Assembly: GCA_024516035.1 (NCBI GenBank)
Contig: CM044963.1
Span: forward strand, 21,267,321 to 21,331,320
DNA from: Bactericera cockerelli
Taxonomy: Eukaryota > Arthropoda > Insecta > Hemiptera > Triozidae
DNA: 64,000 nucleotides
Direction of reading: 5' to 3'
The notes below the pieces were generated by a model that had not been told where the DNA came from, made no database searches, and saw only the letters and a program-made list of their open reading frames with translations. Both the position numbers and the translations under genes were made by a program. Shown in pieces: positions 45,117-55,986 of the stretch (positions are counted from its first letter, which is position 1; each line of letters begins with the position of its first letter).

Positions 45117-45374
45117 TTACTCTGCTGGAGCAGGTCGTTCGCGCCGATATCCTGTTTCTAAATCATGGTATACATTTCTAGTTTTTTCAGATATAAGTGA
45201 ATCAACGCTTTCATTGTCATCTAATAGTGCTGGAGGAACAGGTAATGAAGATCTAATATTGGACTTTAGGGGACATGATAAGATGTGAGGAACAGTGACT
45301 AGCTCACCACAAGAACGGGATTTTTGTGCCACGAATATTTTTCTCCCTGGTTGCACTTGTAGCCATAAAATCAT
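45117..45374 (-). pseudogene. Possible LINE ORF2 C-terminal fragment
   Basis: The minus strand encodes SCGELVTVPHILSCPL, like the C-terminal CxxC...VxHILxxC zinc-like motif of Jockey/R1-type ORF2 proteins, within an 85-codon frame. Too short to place in a clade. Confidence 0.45.
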
Positions 45375-45399
45375 ATTTTACACGGACCGATTGGGACAA

Positions 45400-47375
45400 A
45401 CGCAACCCATGGGGAAACCACGGCCCACAGATTTTATACAAAATTTGAGATTTTATACAAAATTACTTGTATCTCCAAAACAACTGAACCGATTTTCTTC
45501 AAATTTAATTTATATCGTAGAAACCCGTTTTTTCTACATTCTTCATTCCACAAAAAATTCTGTATGGACAAGTCGTAGTCCTTATTTTTTGACTTTTTTG
45601 TAGAAAATTTCGGATTTTCTTAAATATCAGAGTTAAATTATAATTAATTAAATATAAATAGCTTATGTAAAACAATAATAAGCATATATACATACAAAAT
45701 TTCATGAAAATCGGGTGTACAGTTCACGAGATATATGCGTTTAAGTAAAAAGTTAGTGGTCAGGCGCATGGTCTCTTTCACCCAGAACCGCTAGTACGAA
45801 TTTGATGAATTTAAAATGGGACCGTCTACAGATTTGCGCGTTATAAGGAATACTTTTAACAGACCGACAGATGGACACAAAACCAAATTTACTCAGGAGG
45901 TTATGAAACGTCCAAAAATATGAAAAAATTGAAATCGGAGCAAAAAATATTTTTTTTTTACAAAAACGAACACAATACTTCCGATTTCTAATATTAGAAA
46001 TTTCTCGGAAGTAATATGATCTTATTTTTAATCTTTTAAACAGGGACAAAATCACGCCTGATGAACTGAAGTTTCGGGACACACTGTAAGTACCTATACA
46101 AAATATATACATAGGTACTAGTATTTGGTACTTTATATTTACTTTTCACTGCTTTATTTATTTAGCTACTCAAGATTTTTACATAGGTACTTATACATAC
46201 ATATTAAGCGGGTAAATATATGTATAGTAAAATGTGTAAATTTATGCACAAGTACAAATATTTTCATATAATTGAATTTAAACTTATGTACGTAAAATTG
46301 TACATAGAAAAAAGCTATATTTATTTAAATTTATATCAGAGATGAAAATTTTATGTAGGTACTGAATTTTTTTACTTAAGAGACGATGGAATGGAACAGC
46401 TGTAACTTTGCAACTTTTCATGGGATAGGAATGAAAATTCAGTGACTTACGTAATTTATGTATGAAGACAGATGGTCTAGACATTATAACTCAAATTGAA
46501 GGTTAGAATAATTTTAAATGATAAAACTCTTCCTAGTTAACTTTTAAAATAGAGAGGGGGAAAAAAATATCAGACGTAATGACAAAAAAAAACCAAAGTT
46601 AATCAGGAGGTTACAAAATGACATGTTATTGTCTTCACTGCCAAGCACAATTTCTTTAACAAGCAAAAAAATTACTTGCAAAATGCTTTTTTTTTGCATA
46701 TACCTACTATACTATTAGGAGCAGGGCCGGATTAATGGTGCAAGGGGCCCTTGGAATTGCGCGTGGCAATCGCAACCAAGTGTCCTGAACACCGATGAAA
46801 ACCACTTTTATAGCGCCGCAGGCAGCTTTTTTTTTTTTTTTTTTCTTTTTTTTTGAGAATAAGAGTAGGAATGTCATACTTAGACAACGAATATATGTAG
46901 GAAGATGTCATAAGATAAAATGTCTAGAAAGTAGATCACCGAGATTATTTTGGAGACACTTTTGAAAGCACCAAAGGCATTTTTAGAATGCTACTTTTGT
47001 AAAGGTTACTGGCCGAAACATTTCCAAACTATCAAAAGGCACTTCCAAATATGGTATTGTCTTGCAAAACAATCCATAGAAAGCGCCACATGCGACTACT
47101 ATATGAAGATCATATTTGTTAAGAGAATGCCAAAGGCATTGACTTCGCCCGGATTACAAAAAATGTAATTAAAATTAATATTGTTCTTTATTTTTTGTAC
47201 ATATTTCAAAAAAAAAAAATTAAATTTATTGCTATTAATTTGTTGTTGCTGATTGTTTTGTAAAAAAATAAAGTGTAAAAAAAAATCATTGGTTAAGATG
47301 TCGAGGAAGCGGTTCACTGAGCAGCTGATCTCTCAGAAGACACATTATGGGTTTGATGGCAGAGATTACCTAAGG
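45400..47375. other. AT-rich region with repeat relics
   Basis: About 45,945-46,015 (TTCCGATTTCTAATATTAGA, TTTCTCGGAAGTAA) recurs at 49,685-49,745. A hAT-like end CAGGGCCGGATTAATGG lies at 46,735, with no partner found. 47,340-47,375 (TTATGGGTTTGATGGCAGAG) matches 50,488-50,507, a repeat that was the target of the hAT element. Confidence 0.45.
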
Positions 47376-48585
47376 CAGGGGTTGTCAAACTTTTTTTGCG
47401 GCGGTTCCCTCTGGGAAAAATGGAAGCGCTTGCGGTTCCATTTTTCCCAGAGGGAACAGCATTCATTGTAGAGAAAGTTGCCTCACAAAGGTAGGTACTA
47501 GCGAAAAAGGCTGTAAGATACATAGCCAATTTCCTGAAGTATGGATATTTATCTTGAGAAAAGTATTTCCAAAAGTCACAACTTGTTGATTCAGCTCGAA
47601 CCTTCACAGCTATATCACCTTTGATTTTTAAGATTTCATCGATTATTGCTGTGGAGTTTCCATCAATTAGGTAGGATATTTCTTGGGCAAGGTTAGTCAT
47701 TTCTTCGATTTTTACTTCCTTGAATGGATAAGCCATGTATGTCAATATGTCCTCCAGTTTTTGAAAATCACTGAATCGCCTTTCAAATTCAACTGCGAGT
47801 TCGGTTATTTGTTCCTTAAATGAATCCAAATCAACTTCGCTCTCGTCTGCTATTTCCTGATTCAAGCAAACAAAAGCTGTCAGATTTTTGCTTTCGATGG
47901 AGGACACAAGAAGTTTCATTTTGTTTTTGAAGTGGTGTACATTTCCTAGTAAGTCAATCAGTGTTTTGTCCTTCCCCTGCAAGCTTAAATTAAGATTATT
48001 CAACATCTCTGTAATATCACAGAGAAAAGCCAGGTGCAGCAACCACTCTTTGTCTTCAAAATGGGGATAATCTTTTTTTCCAGAATTTTTTAGAAATTCT
48101 CTTATTTGAGGAAGAAGTGCTCTGAATCTTTTGAGAAACTTTGCCCGACTGAGCCAGCGTACATCAGTGTGCAATAATAACTCTCCATCCTCAGCCCCAC
48201 ATTCTTCAAGAAGGAGCCGAAATTGACGTCTTTTCAAACTACTTGCCCAAATGGAGTTCACTGCTTTAAACGCTGGAGTCATGACATCGTTTCCTTTCAA
48301 TATTTTTGAAGCAAGTACTTGTTGATGAATGATACAGTGGTAGTGGTAGGACTTGAATGTTGGCATATCTTCATCTGCTTTGCACAATGCTATGAATCCA
48401 TTGTGTCTCCCTGTCATTGATGGGGCGCCGTCAGTTGTCATGGACACTATTTTGTGGATGGGAAAGTCACTTTTTTTAACAAATTCCTTGAATGCATCAT
48501 ACATATCTTTACCTCTGGTTTGGTCCTTGAGAGAAATAATAGATAGCAGTTCTTCTTTGGAAGACATATCAGAAAAACACAGCAC
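47376..48585 (-). pseudogene. hAT (ZBED5/SCAND3-like) transposase, both ends lost
   Basis: A 423-codon frame that runs past the element end to 47,314. It contains the catalytic-core stretch of domesticated-ZBED5-like hAT transposases: IHKIVSMTTDGAPSMTGRHN, FKSYHYHCIIHQQVLASK, LLLHTDVRWLSRAKFLKRF, EWLLHLAFLCDITEMLN, and the C-terminal YLCEATFSTMN dimerisation box. After FSTMN the frame enters the terminal-repeat region, so the final dimerisation residues are deleted. The N-terminal BED finger is not present upstream before the right terminus. The catalytic region otherwise reads without stops, suggesting fairly recent loss. Confidence 0.85.
47403..47459. repeat. Near-perfect palindrome inside the hAT end
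   Basis: GTTCCCTCTGGGAAAAATGG and its reverse complement flank a ~9-base centre (GCGCTTGCG region). It lies where the transposase frame leaves homology, so it may mark the deletion junction. Confidence 0.8.
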
Positions 48586-48944
48586 ACAGCACGTGCCGTG
48601 CGGTATGAAAATAATTCGTAGACTTCAGACGCCTTACGACAAGATTTTACAGGTTGCTACAATGCTACAGAGGTAACAAGGTACATTATTTTATTTATTA
48701 GTATTAGGCTACAACTACATGCAACGATGCAGTTTTTGATTAGGTGGGTACAGGTTTACAGGTGGGTACAAAAAAAAAATATTCAGAATAAAACAAAATC
48801 TTTTTTTTTTATCTAGGTTTCAAAAAAAAAAAAAAAAAACATTCTTGTAAAAATCTCAAAATTTCTTCGCGGTTCCCCAAAATAGACCCCGCGGTTCCCT
48901 AGGGAACCGCGGTTCCCAGTTTGGCCGTCCCTGACCTAAGGTGA

Positions 48945-49470
48945 TCATCACGCCCATTGTTAATTATATTCTTTTACAAAACGAGTCATTATCTTATATC
49001 AAGAGCCGCAGGGCAATAGTTATGGAGATCTAAGTATTTTCATAATTATAATGTGGTCGATTTATGGGGGCCTCGGTTGTGGTTTTATTTATTATTAAAA
49101 TCCAGGAAAACCGAGTTAACGGACATTAAATAACACTTAAAAATTATGTAAGCTGCCCGAATAATAATAACACTCTTTAGTGGAAGGTAACCACCAGGCG
49201 AGGTTAATGCTTAAAGCATTTTCTACCACCTAACCCGAAACGCGGGGCCCCCAAAAGCGCGGGGCGCTTGACATCTGCCAAATCCGCCATAAGGGTAATC
49301 CGGTAGTGATTAGAGGTACCACTGTCATTTGTGTAAAAAAATTAAGGAAAAAAATTATGAAAATTAAGAATAATATATGGTTGGTTTTTTTTTGTGGTGA
49401 AGCACAAGGTCTCTTCACTATTTGTTGAATTGTTCTATTCGATGGTTCGAATTGTTCTATTACATAAATT
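48945..49470. other. Repeat-derived spacer
   Basis: 49,175-49,240 (TTTAGTGGAAGGTAACCACC, AAAGCATTTTCTACCACC) recurs at 50,208-50,270. No ORF supported. Confidence 0.45.
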
Positions 49471-49479
49471 TCTGTTTAC

Positions 49480-49665
49480 TCTGGTAGTCACAACTGGTCG
49501 TTACTCATACAAGTAACTACTCATTTTTCCTCACTCGGTATGAGTGAACCCCAAACATCCAAGCACAGAGCAGAAAAATTCCTGTCCCACTGGGGATTGA
49601 ACCCAGGACACCGTGCGTGCAATGCCTAGCGCGCTAACTCACTCTGCCACGGTGACTATTCATAA
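49480..49665 (-). repeat. tRNA-derived SINE family D
   Basis: The minus-strand head AGAGTGAGTTAGCGCGCTAG ... GGGTTCAATCCCCAG is followed by a body with TGCTCTGTGCTTGGATGTT and CTCATACCGAGTGAGG. A second copy lies at 51,945-52,125. Confidence 0.75.
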
Positions 49666-49885
49666 TGAATAAATTAAAAATATTTTTTTTACAAAAACGA
49701 ACAGAATAATTCCGATTTCTAAACTTAGAAATTTCTCGGAAGTAAAAATCAAGATTAAAATACACACCTACAGTAATAACGAAAATTTAGTGAAAAAAAC
49801 TCAAACTTTTTACTTATTATACTTGCTTATTTAGTATTTGCCTTATTACAAGTTTAATTTCAAAGATTATTTTCTGCAAAATTTG

Positions 49886-50006
49886 AACTTTTCTTTACCA
49901 ACTTCTTCAAATTGAACCTTTTTTGAACTTTTCTTTACCAACTTATTCAAATTGAACCTTTTTTGAACTTTTCTTTACCAACTTATTCAAATTGAACCTT
50001 TGCGAC
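49886..50006. repeat. 40-bp tandem repeat, three copies
   Basis: Unit with TTTGAACTTTTCTTTACCAA and CTTATTCAAATTGAACC; copies 2 and 3 are identical. Confidence 0.9.
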
Positions 50007-50169
50007 AAGAAAATGCATGGACTTCTTTCCCATCCGAGTGTTTTGAACTTTTTATGCCGCTTTGCTGCTTACGAAGTACGGTTCATGTGTCAAACAAGCC
50101 GACAAAAAAGTTTTAATCAAAGTTTCACAGATCGTGTAGAGTAGAGAAGCAGTGCCGTGGCTGCTTAAA

Positions 50170-50580
50170 TTAATAATAATATTGTCTTATTTATAATAAT
50201 AATAACAATCTTTAGTGGAAGGTAACCACCATGCAGGTAAGGTTACTCAAAGCATTTTCTACCACGTAACCCTCAGAGTCTTATTATGTGGTCACAAAAC
50301 TCAAATTAATGAGGAAAAATTCATGTACTGGGTGGGATTCAAACCAACGGATCCTTATGCTACCTGGTTTACCAGACTATTAGGACTAATAGGTCCCATT
50401 GTTCTAGCAATAAGGCCAATAAATATTGTATGGTCGAAATCCCAGATGGGACGAGGATTACTTCTCTAAAATCAAATAATTGTAACCTTATGGGTTTGAT
50501 GGCAGAGGTTGCCTCAGGCAATAATCACGCTCTTTGTCAATATTATTCTTGTCAATAAAGAGTTATTATTATTATTTTTA
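50170..50580 (+). mobile_element. LINE-like repeat tail with (ATT)n end
   Basis: Carries GGAAGGTAACCACC and ends GTCAATAAAGAGTTATTATT with an (ATT)n tail after an AATAAA signal. The TTATGGGTTTGATGGCAGAG block matches the hAT target at 47,347. Shortened frames only. Confidence 0.5.
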
Positions 50581-50756
50581 TCATTATTATAACTGGTAAT
50601 ATTTTCTTATATTCGAAAAATGGGAAAGGTTTACCTACAGGATTTCGAACCCACGCCGTCTGGATTATCAAATCAACACCTTGATTACTGAACAGGTAGG
50701 TACCTACTAGTGATTACTCAAATACGTGTTCATATTCAATTATAGAGATACGATAC

Positions 50757-51405
50757 TTTCTAAGTGTTATCATATCTGTGTTAATCACTTTCATGATATC
50801 ACAACTACTTATTTTTAAGATGAGTGTTCCACAGCTTTTTTTTATTTCGTAGCCAATGAAAGAGGAGCTATTGACATAGGCAATAGCTCCACCCTTTAGT
50901 TAGGACATCTGTTTATATATAATTTTCTATTCTTTTTCATTTTTATTGTATATATTGTTTCCATTTTTTTACTGTTAGAATCATTATTTGTTTTGTACAT
51001 TATGTCCATTTATATCTAAAAAAGTTTAAAATAAAAATACTGTAGACGCTTGTGGTCTGTGTTGCAGCCTGCCCATTCCGTAGTATGACACTCCTCTGAT
51101 GGGCGAGAAGTGACACAGTACTTCCCATTTAGTTGCTGAGTCAACACGAGCGCACCGCAAGGTATCCCTTACAAACAACTGTAAACAAATTTTGAGTACA
51201 AATTTTTGAAGGCGCGGGGGTTCGAACCCGCGGTGGTTCCGAATGGCAAGAGAGTGCTTAACCACTGATTTATTTATGCGTCCAGTGGTTGAGCAAAACT
51301 CAAACTCGCTTTACTAAATGTACGCTGAAACCGGGATTTGACCCACCGACCTCCAGGTTACAAGTTCACCGACTTATTGATCAAGCTACTGAGGTCAGTT
51401 AATAC
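50757..51405 (-). repeat. Triple nest: SINE A interrupted by SINE B interrupted by a LINE tail
   Basis: SINE A (minus) is split into 50,757-50,805 and about 51,298-51,402 (head CCGACCTCCAGGTTACAAGT). Between them sits SINE B (minus; AAGATGAGTGTTCCACAGC to a tRNA-like head near 51,235). SINE B is itself split at GAGGAGCTA by a 5'-truncated LINE 3' end (about 50,866-51,035, starting ATAGGCAATAGCTCCACCC). The order of insertion is therefore A, then B, then LINE. Confidence 0.8.
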
Positions 51406-51714
51406 TTTCTAAGATTGTAATAGGTATGAAAAACCGGTGAATCGGTTCGTGTAAAGATACACTGCCGTGCTTGCTGGAACTTGGCCTGGCGCACTGCCGT
51501 GCGCTCAGATAAATGAAATACATTGATAGCAATAAAAGGTGAGATATTCAGTCACATCTCACACAATACATACTATGTAATACTAGGTATGTATAATTAC
51601 ATTTAACTCTCTCACTCCTCTTTCCTCTAACTGAACTCTGCAAGTTTCAAGAGCTTTGAAAACAAAGTTTCAATAGATTGAGTTTCTCTTACTTACACAA
51701 ATTTATAGCATAGC

Positions 51715-52316
51715 GAAAGAAAGAGAAGGGAGCGAGAGAAAGAGAGAATAGGAGAGAGAGAGAGAGAGAGAGAAGCGGAAGATGAGGAAGAACAATTAAT
51801 GGAAATTTTGAGAAAGACAGGGGAAAAAGATAGATATAGATAGTTAATAATGTATTTCTTTGTGTTATTATATCATAATTTAAGTGGGTAACGCAGAATT
51901 ATAGGACTTTTCCGTATTTTAATATCCTAATAGCTTATTTTTGCCTACAATTCCGCCACTGGTCGCTTCTAACATAAGCAACTAGGTACTCATTTTTCTT
52001 CACGAGTTATGAGTGGACCTCGAACACCCAAGTACAGAGCAGAAAAAATCCTGCCCGCTGGTGATTGAACCCAGGTCACCGTGCGTGCAATGCCTAGCGC
52101 GCTAACTCACTTGGCCACAGTGACTACTGGGGAGATAGATGAAAAAGTATAAGAGCAAAAAAAGAAAGAAAGAGAGAGAGAGAGTAAAAAAAATAATAAA
52201 CAAATACTGCGGACGAAAGAGAGGAAAACTAGAAAGAGATAATGAAAAGGAATAATTGAAATATGAGAGGGATAGAAAAAGAAGAGAAAGGTAAAAAAAA
52301 GAATAAAGGTAAATGA

Positions 52317-52366
<50 letters not shown>

Positions 52367-52560
52367 GGGATATAAAAAGAAGAGAAAGGTGGAAAAAAAG
52401 AATAAATGTATAAAAGTAAAAGAGATAGAGAGAGATACAGAGAAACAGAGAGAGAGTTACGGAAACTGAGGATGAAAAAGAGAAAGAAAATAGATAAAAT
52501 GAGGAGAGAAAGGGAATAGGAAAGAGTGGAATTGGGAAAGGTAAAAGTAAAGAATAAATT
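51715..52560. repeat. GA-rich simple sequence with an inserted SINE D
   Basis: Long runs of GAGA, GAAA and AAAG type, densest at 51,740-51,770 and 52,310-52,370. SINE D (minus) sits at 51,945-52,125 with head AGTGAGTTAGCGCGCTAGGC and GGGTTCAATCACC. The 171-codon reverse-strand frame is low complexity. Confidence 0.8.
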
Positions 52561-52564
52561 AATA

Positions 52565-52970
52565 GTGAAAGGGAAGGAGAGAAATTTCTGTTACACAATA
52601 TGGTACCGTTAGAGTCAACCATTTATTACACGCATTCATCAGTGGAGGCTTGAAGAAATTTGGGATACGTTTAGAATAAAATTTTATTTTTACACTCCTG
52701 ATATTTTCATTACCTGAAAGTTTATGTTGCATCATAGGGTGACGTCATCGTGAACGATGGTAGCCAGATAGTGGAGGAATGACTCAGCACTCCTACCACT
52801 GTCTTTACAAGAAGGCTAATAATTGACTAGGGCCCCCCGAACTAAGCCAATGCTGGTCTACTCCCTGTTTATAGTCCTTCAGCCAGACTGCTGATCTACT
52901 CCCTGTTTAATGTCCCCCAGCAAGACATTTATATGTTCATGAAAAAATAAAATTAATTACATACCTATAC
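52565..52970. other. Spacer, nothing recognised
   Basis: CTGGTCTACTCCCTGTTTAT and CTGATCTACTCCCTGTTTAA at 52,852 and 52,891 are a short direct repeat; otherwise unrecognised. Confidence 0.4.
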
Positions 52971-52974
52971 AAAA

Positions 52975-54660
52975 TTTCATCAATTTTGAAGAATCTGTTC
53001 GAGAGTTAACGCGGAACAGACACACAAAAACACAGACAGACAAAAGAAATCAGAATCATCCAGTCTGCGAGTTAAAACACAACCTCACTTAGTGAGGTTG
53101 CGAGGTTACTTCGCTCCCTCACTGTAGGTAGAATTCTAGGACCCCAATGAACTTCTAAGTATACAAAATTTCATCGATTTTGAAGAATCCATTCGAGAGT
53201 TATCGCAGAAGAGACAGACAAAAATACATACAGACAGACAAACGAAAGCCAAATCGTCCAGTAATCAAGTTAAAAATCAGTATCAGTATCAGTATAAACA
53301 GAAAAGTGAGAAGTTGTACCAGATGTACATGAATATCAGAACATACCTGGACAGCTGTTTCGAGCTTATTTGCTCTCATCAGCAGGTATTAGTTCTGAGT
53401 ATCCATGCCATCAACTAACCTCTCTAATTTAATCAGTATAAACAGAAAAGTGAGAAGTTGTACCAGATGTACATGAATATCAGAACATACCTCGACAGCT
53501 GTTTCGAGCTTATTTGCTCTCATCAGCAGGTAATAGTTCTGAGTATCCATGCCATCAACTAACCTCTCTATTTTAATCAGTATAAACAGAAAAGTGAGAA
53601 GTTGTACCAGAAAAGAACCTCACTTAGTGAGTTCACTTCACTCCCTCACTGTGTTCGGTTAAAAATTCTAGGACTAAAATATTTATGTACCTATACAAAT
53701 TTTCATCAATTTTGAAGATTCCGTTCGAGAGTTTTCGCGGAACAGACACACAAAAAAACATATAGGCAGACAAAAGAAAGCCAATTTCATCAATTTTGAA
53801 GAATCCGTTCGAGAGTTTCCGCGGAACAGGGAACAGACATACACACAGAAACACAAACAGACAAAAAAAAAGCCAAATTGTTCAGTGTGCAAGTTAAAAC
53901 AGAACCTTAAAAAAATTAACATAGAAACACAGACAGACAGACAAAGCCTAATCGTCCAGTATGCAAGTTAAGGAAGAGTTAAGCAAGTCGCTCCCTCACT
54001 GTGTTCGGTTAAAAAATCTAGGACTCCAATGAATATGTTTACAAAATTTCATTAATTTTGAAGAATCCGTTCGAGGGTTATCGAGGAACAAACAGACAGA
54101 CCCACAAAAACACACGGAGACGGATAAAAGAAAGCCAAATCGTCCAGTATGCAAGTTAAAAGAGAACCTCACTTAGTGAGGGCGCTTCGCTCCATTACTG
54201 TGTTCGGTTACAAATTTTAGGATTCCAATGGACATGTATACAAAATTTCATCAATCTTGAAGAATCCATTTGAGAGTTATCGCATAAGAGACAGACAGAC
54301 ACATAAAACCACAGACAGACAAACAAACGAAAGCTAAATCACCCAGTATGCAAGTTAAAACAGAACCTCACTTAGTGAGGGCGCTTCGCTCCCTCACTGT
54401 GTTCGGTTAAAAATTTTAGGACTCCAATAAACATGTGTACAAAATTTTATCAAGTTTGAAGAATGCATTCGAGAGTTATCATGTAACAGACATACACACA
54501 CACACAGAACACATAAATACAGAGACAGACAAACGAAAGCCAAATCGGCCACTGAAGTGAGCTCACTAAGTGAGGTTCTTTTTTAACTTGATTACTGGAC
54601 GATTTGGCTTTAGTTTGTATGTATGTATGTATGTATTTTTGTCGGCAAGTTAAAACAGAA
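52975..54660. repeat. Tandem array of ~185-bp units with CACTTAGTGAGG palindrome
   Basis: About seven units share ACAAAATTTCATCAATTTTG, AGAATCCGTTCGAGAGTTAT, an ACAGACAGACA microsatellite, GCCAAATCGTCCAGTATGC, CCTCACTTAGTGAGG and CGCTCCCTCACTGTGTTCGG. Units are partly deleted. The last block (54,550-54,660) is inverted. An unrelated tandem repeat interrupts at 53,277-53,610. Confidence 0.8.
53277..53610. repeat. Two-plus tandem copies of the CAGCTGTTTCGAGC repeat
   Basis: Period ~145 bp, starting CAGTATAAACAGAAAAGTG. Same family as 16,175-16,380. It sits within the ~185-bp array. Confidence 0.85.
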
Positions 54661-54929
54661 TCTTGTGTGTTCGGTTGGTTAAAGAATTTAACATTTATTA
54701 AGGTATATAGGTACTGGCGTTTAGGGCATATACTGTAACTGTCCAATAGACCCCTCATATTCCTATAATACTTATGCTGTTATATTAAGTGGCAATACAT
54801 TTCAGTAGCGATTAGGGAAGATGTATAATGCAAAGAAAAAATAAACATGTTATACCATCATTCAAAAAAATACAAGACAACATAAAGTAAAAATGAACAT
54901 GCAAAAAATAAGAAATATAACACTATCAG

Positions 54930-55886
54930 TCACCCTGACAGGTCAGCGTTATCGATGTGGACGAGGTGGTCTGGGTGCCGGTTGGATGTGTTAATTAAAA
55001 ATAGTTCTGAAACAAACAAAAAACCAAAAATGCAACAGTACGAAATTATGGAAAAAGAAAATCTACATAAAATAAAAGTATAATAAGAAAAGTAAAAACA
55101 AGGGACTATTTTGAAGAGGAAACACAGAAACATGCAACAAAGTGAGATTTAAAAAATGCAACAAGCGATAATACGCGATGTAACTAGTATCATCTCGTAC
55201 TATCGCTTGTAAGATGGGTGTTGGGTTATAGCCTAACACTACAAACCAACACCTTCTTCGTTAAAAATATACTTTTTATAGCATGAAAAAAAAGAATTAT
55301 ATATTGAACACGCACAAAGTATTAAAACATAATACTTATACTTAACAGAGAACTTGGTGGTCTGGGTGGACGAGATGGTCAGGGTGGACGAGGTGGTCTG
55401 GGTGGACGAGGTGGTCTGGGTGGACGTCATCAGGTCTTCGTCATCGGGTGGGCTGGGTAGATCGAACGGGCTGGATGCCAGTTGGCTGGGTAGATTGAAA
55501 TTATTCCTGAAACAAGCAAACAAAAACTAAGAAAGCAACAGTACAAGATCATTAAGAAAAGAAATCTACAAAAAACAATATATATAAAAAATAGGTACAA
55601 TTTTGAATGGAAAACACAGAAGCATGTAAAAAGAAGGTAACAAAATTTTTATCATACAATAAAAAGCGATATTACCCGATGTAACTAGTATGATCTCGTA
55701 CTATCACTTGTAAGATGGGTGTTGGGTTGTAGCCTAACACTAAAAACCAACACCTTCTTCGTTAAAAAAAATATACTTTTAATAGCATGCAAAAAAAAAA
55801 AACAAGACAAATATAACATTGAACACGCACAAGGTATAAAAACATAATCCTTATACTTAACAGAGGACTTTGTGGTCTGGGTGGAC
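54930..55886 (-). repeat. Exon-like cassettes with 18-bp minisatellite, minus orientation
   Basis: Three cassettes read leftwards, two complete and one cut by the gap. The middle one has a TTGTTTCAG acceptor-like border, 160 bp (55,506-55,347) encoding FNLPSQLASSPFDLPSPPDD then Thr/Ser repeats (STQTTSS), and a GTTAAGTA donor-like border. Between cassettes lie the same poly-A, AAGGTGTTGGTTTGTAGTG hairpin and AAGCGATA hairpin as on the right side (61,850-64,000). Whether it is a gene is unresolved. Confidence 0.6.
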
Positions 55887-55986
55887 NNNNNNNNNNNNNN
55901 NNNNNNNNNNNNNNNNNNNNNNNNNNNNNNNNNNNNNNNNNNNNNNNNNNNNNNNNNNNNNNNNNNNNNNNNNNNNNNNNNNNNNN
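55887..55986. other. Assembly gap, 100 N
   Basis: Exactly 100 unknown bases, the usual placeholder for a gap of unknown size. It interrupts both the R1-clade LINE ORF2 and a minisatellite cassette, so the order and orientation across it are not proven. Confidence 0.98.

Larger units (their letters stand above)
47376..48933 (-). mobile_element. hAT transposon, internally deleted, with 8-bp target duplication
   Basis: ACCTAAGG stands immediately outside both ends (47,368-47,375 and 48,934-48,941). Termini CAGGGGTTGTCAAACT and CAGGGACGGCCAAACT form imperfect inverted repeats. The length is 1,558 bp. It carries a transposase frame lacking its N-terminus and its extreme C-terminus, so it is probably non-autonomous. 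Confidence 0.92.

Noticed and set aside
46735..46751. Second hAT element suggested by CAGGGCCGGATTAATGG
   Set aside because: No matching inverted end or 8-bp duplication was found nearby; kept only as a relic note.
52107..52622. 171-codon minus-strand ORF with apparent membrane helices
   Set aside because: A GA-rich simple repeat read as Ser/Leu/Phe codons, crossing a SINE head; low complexity explains the hydrophobicity.
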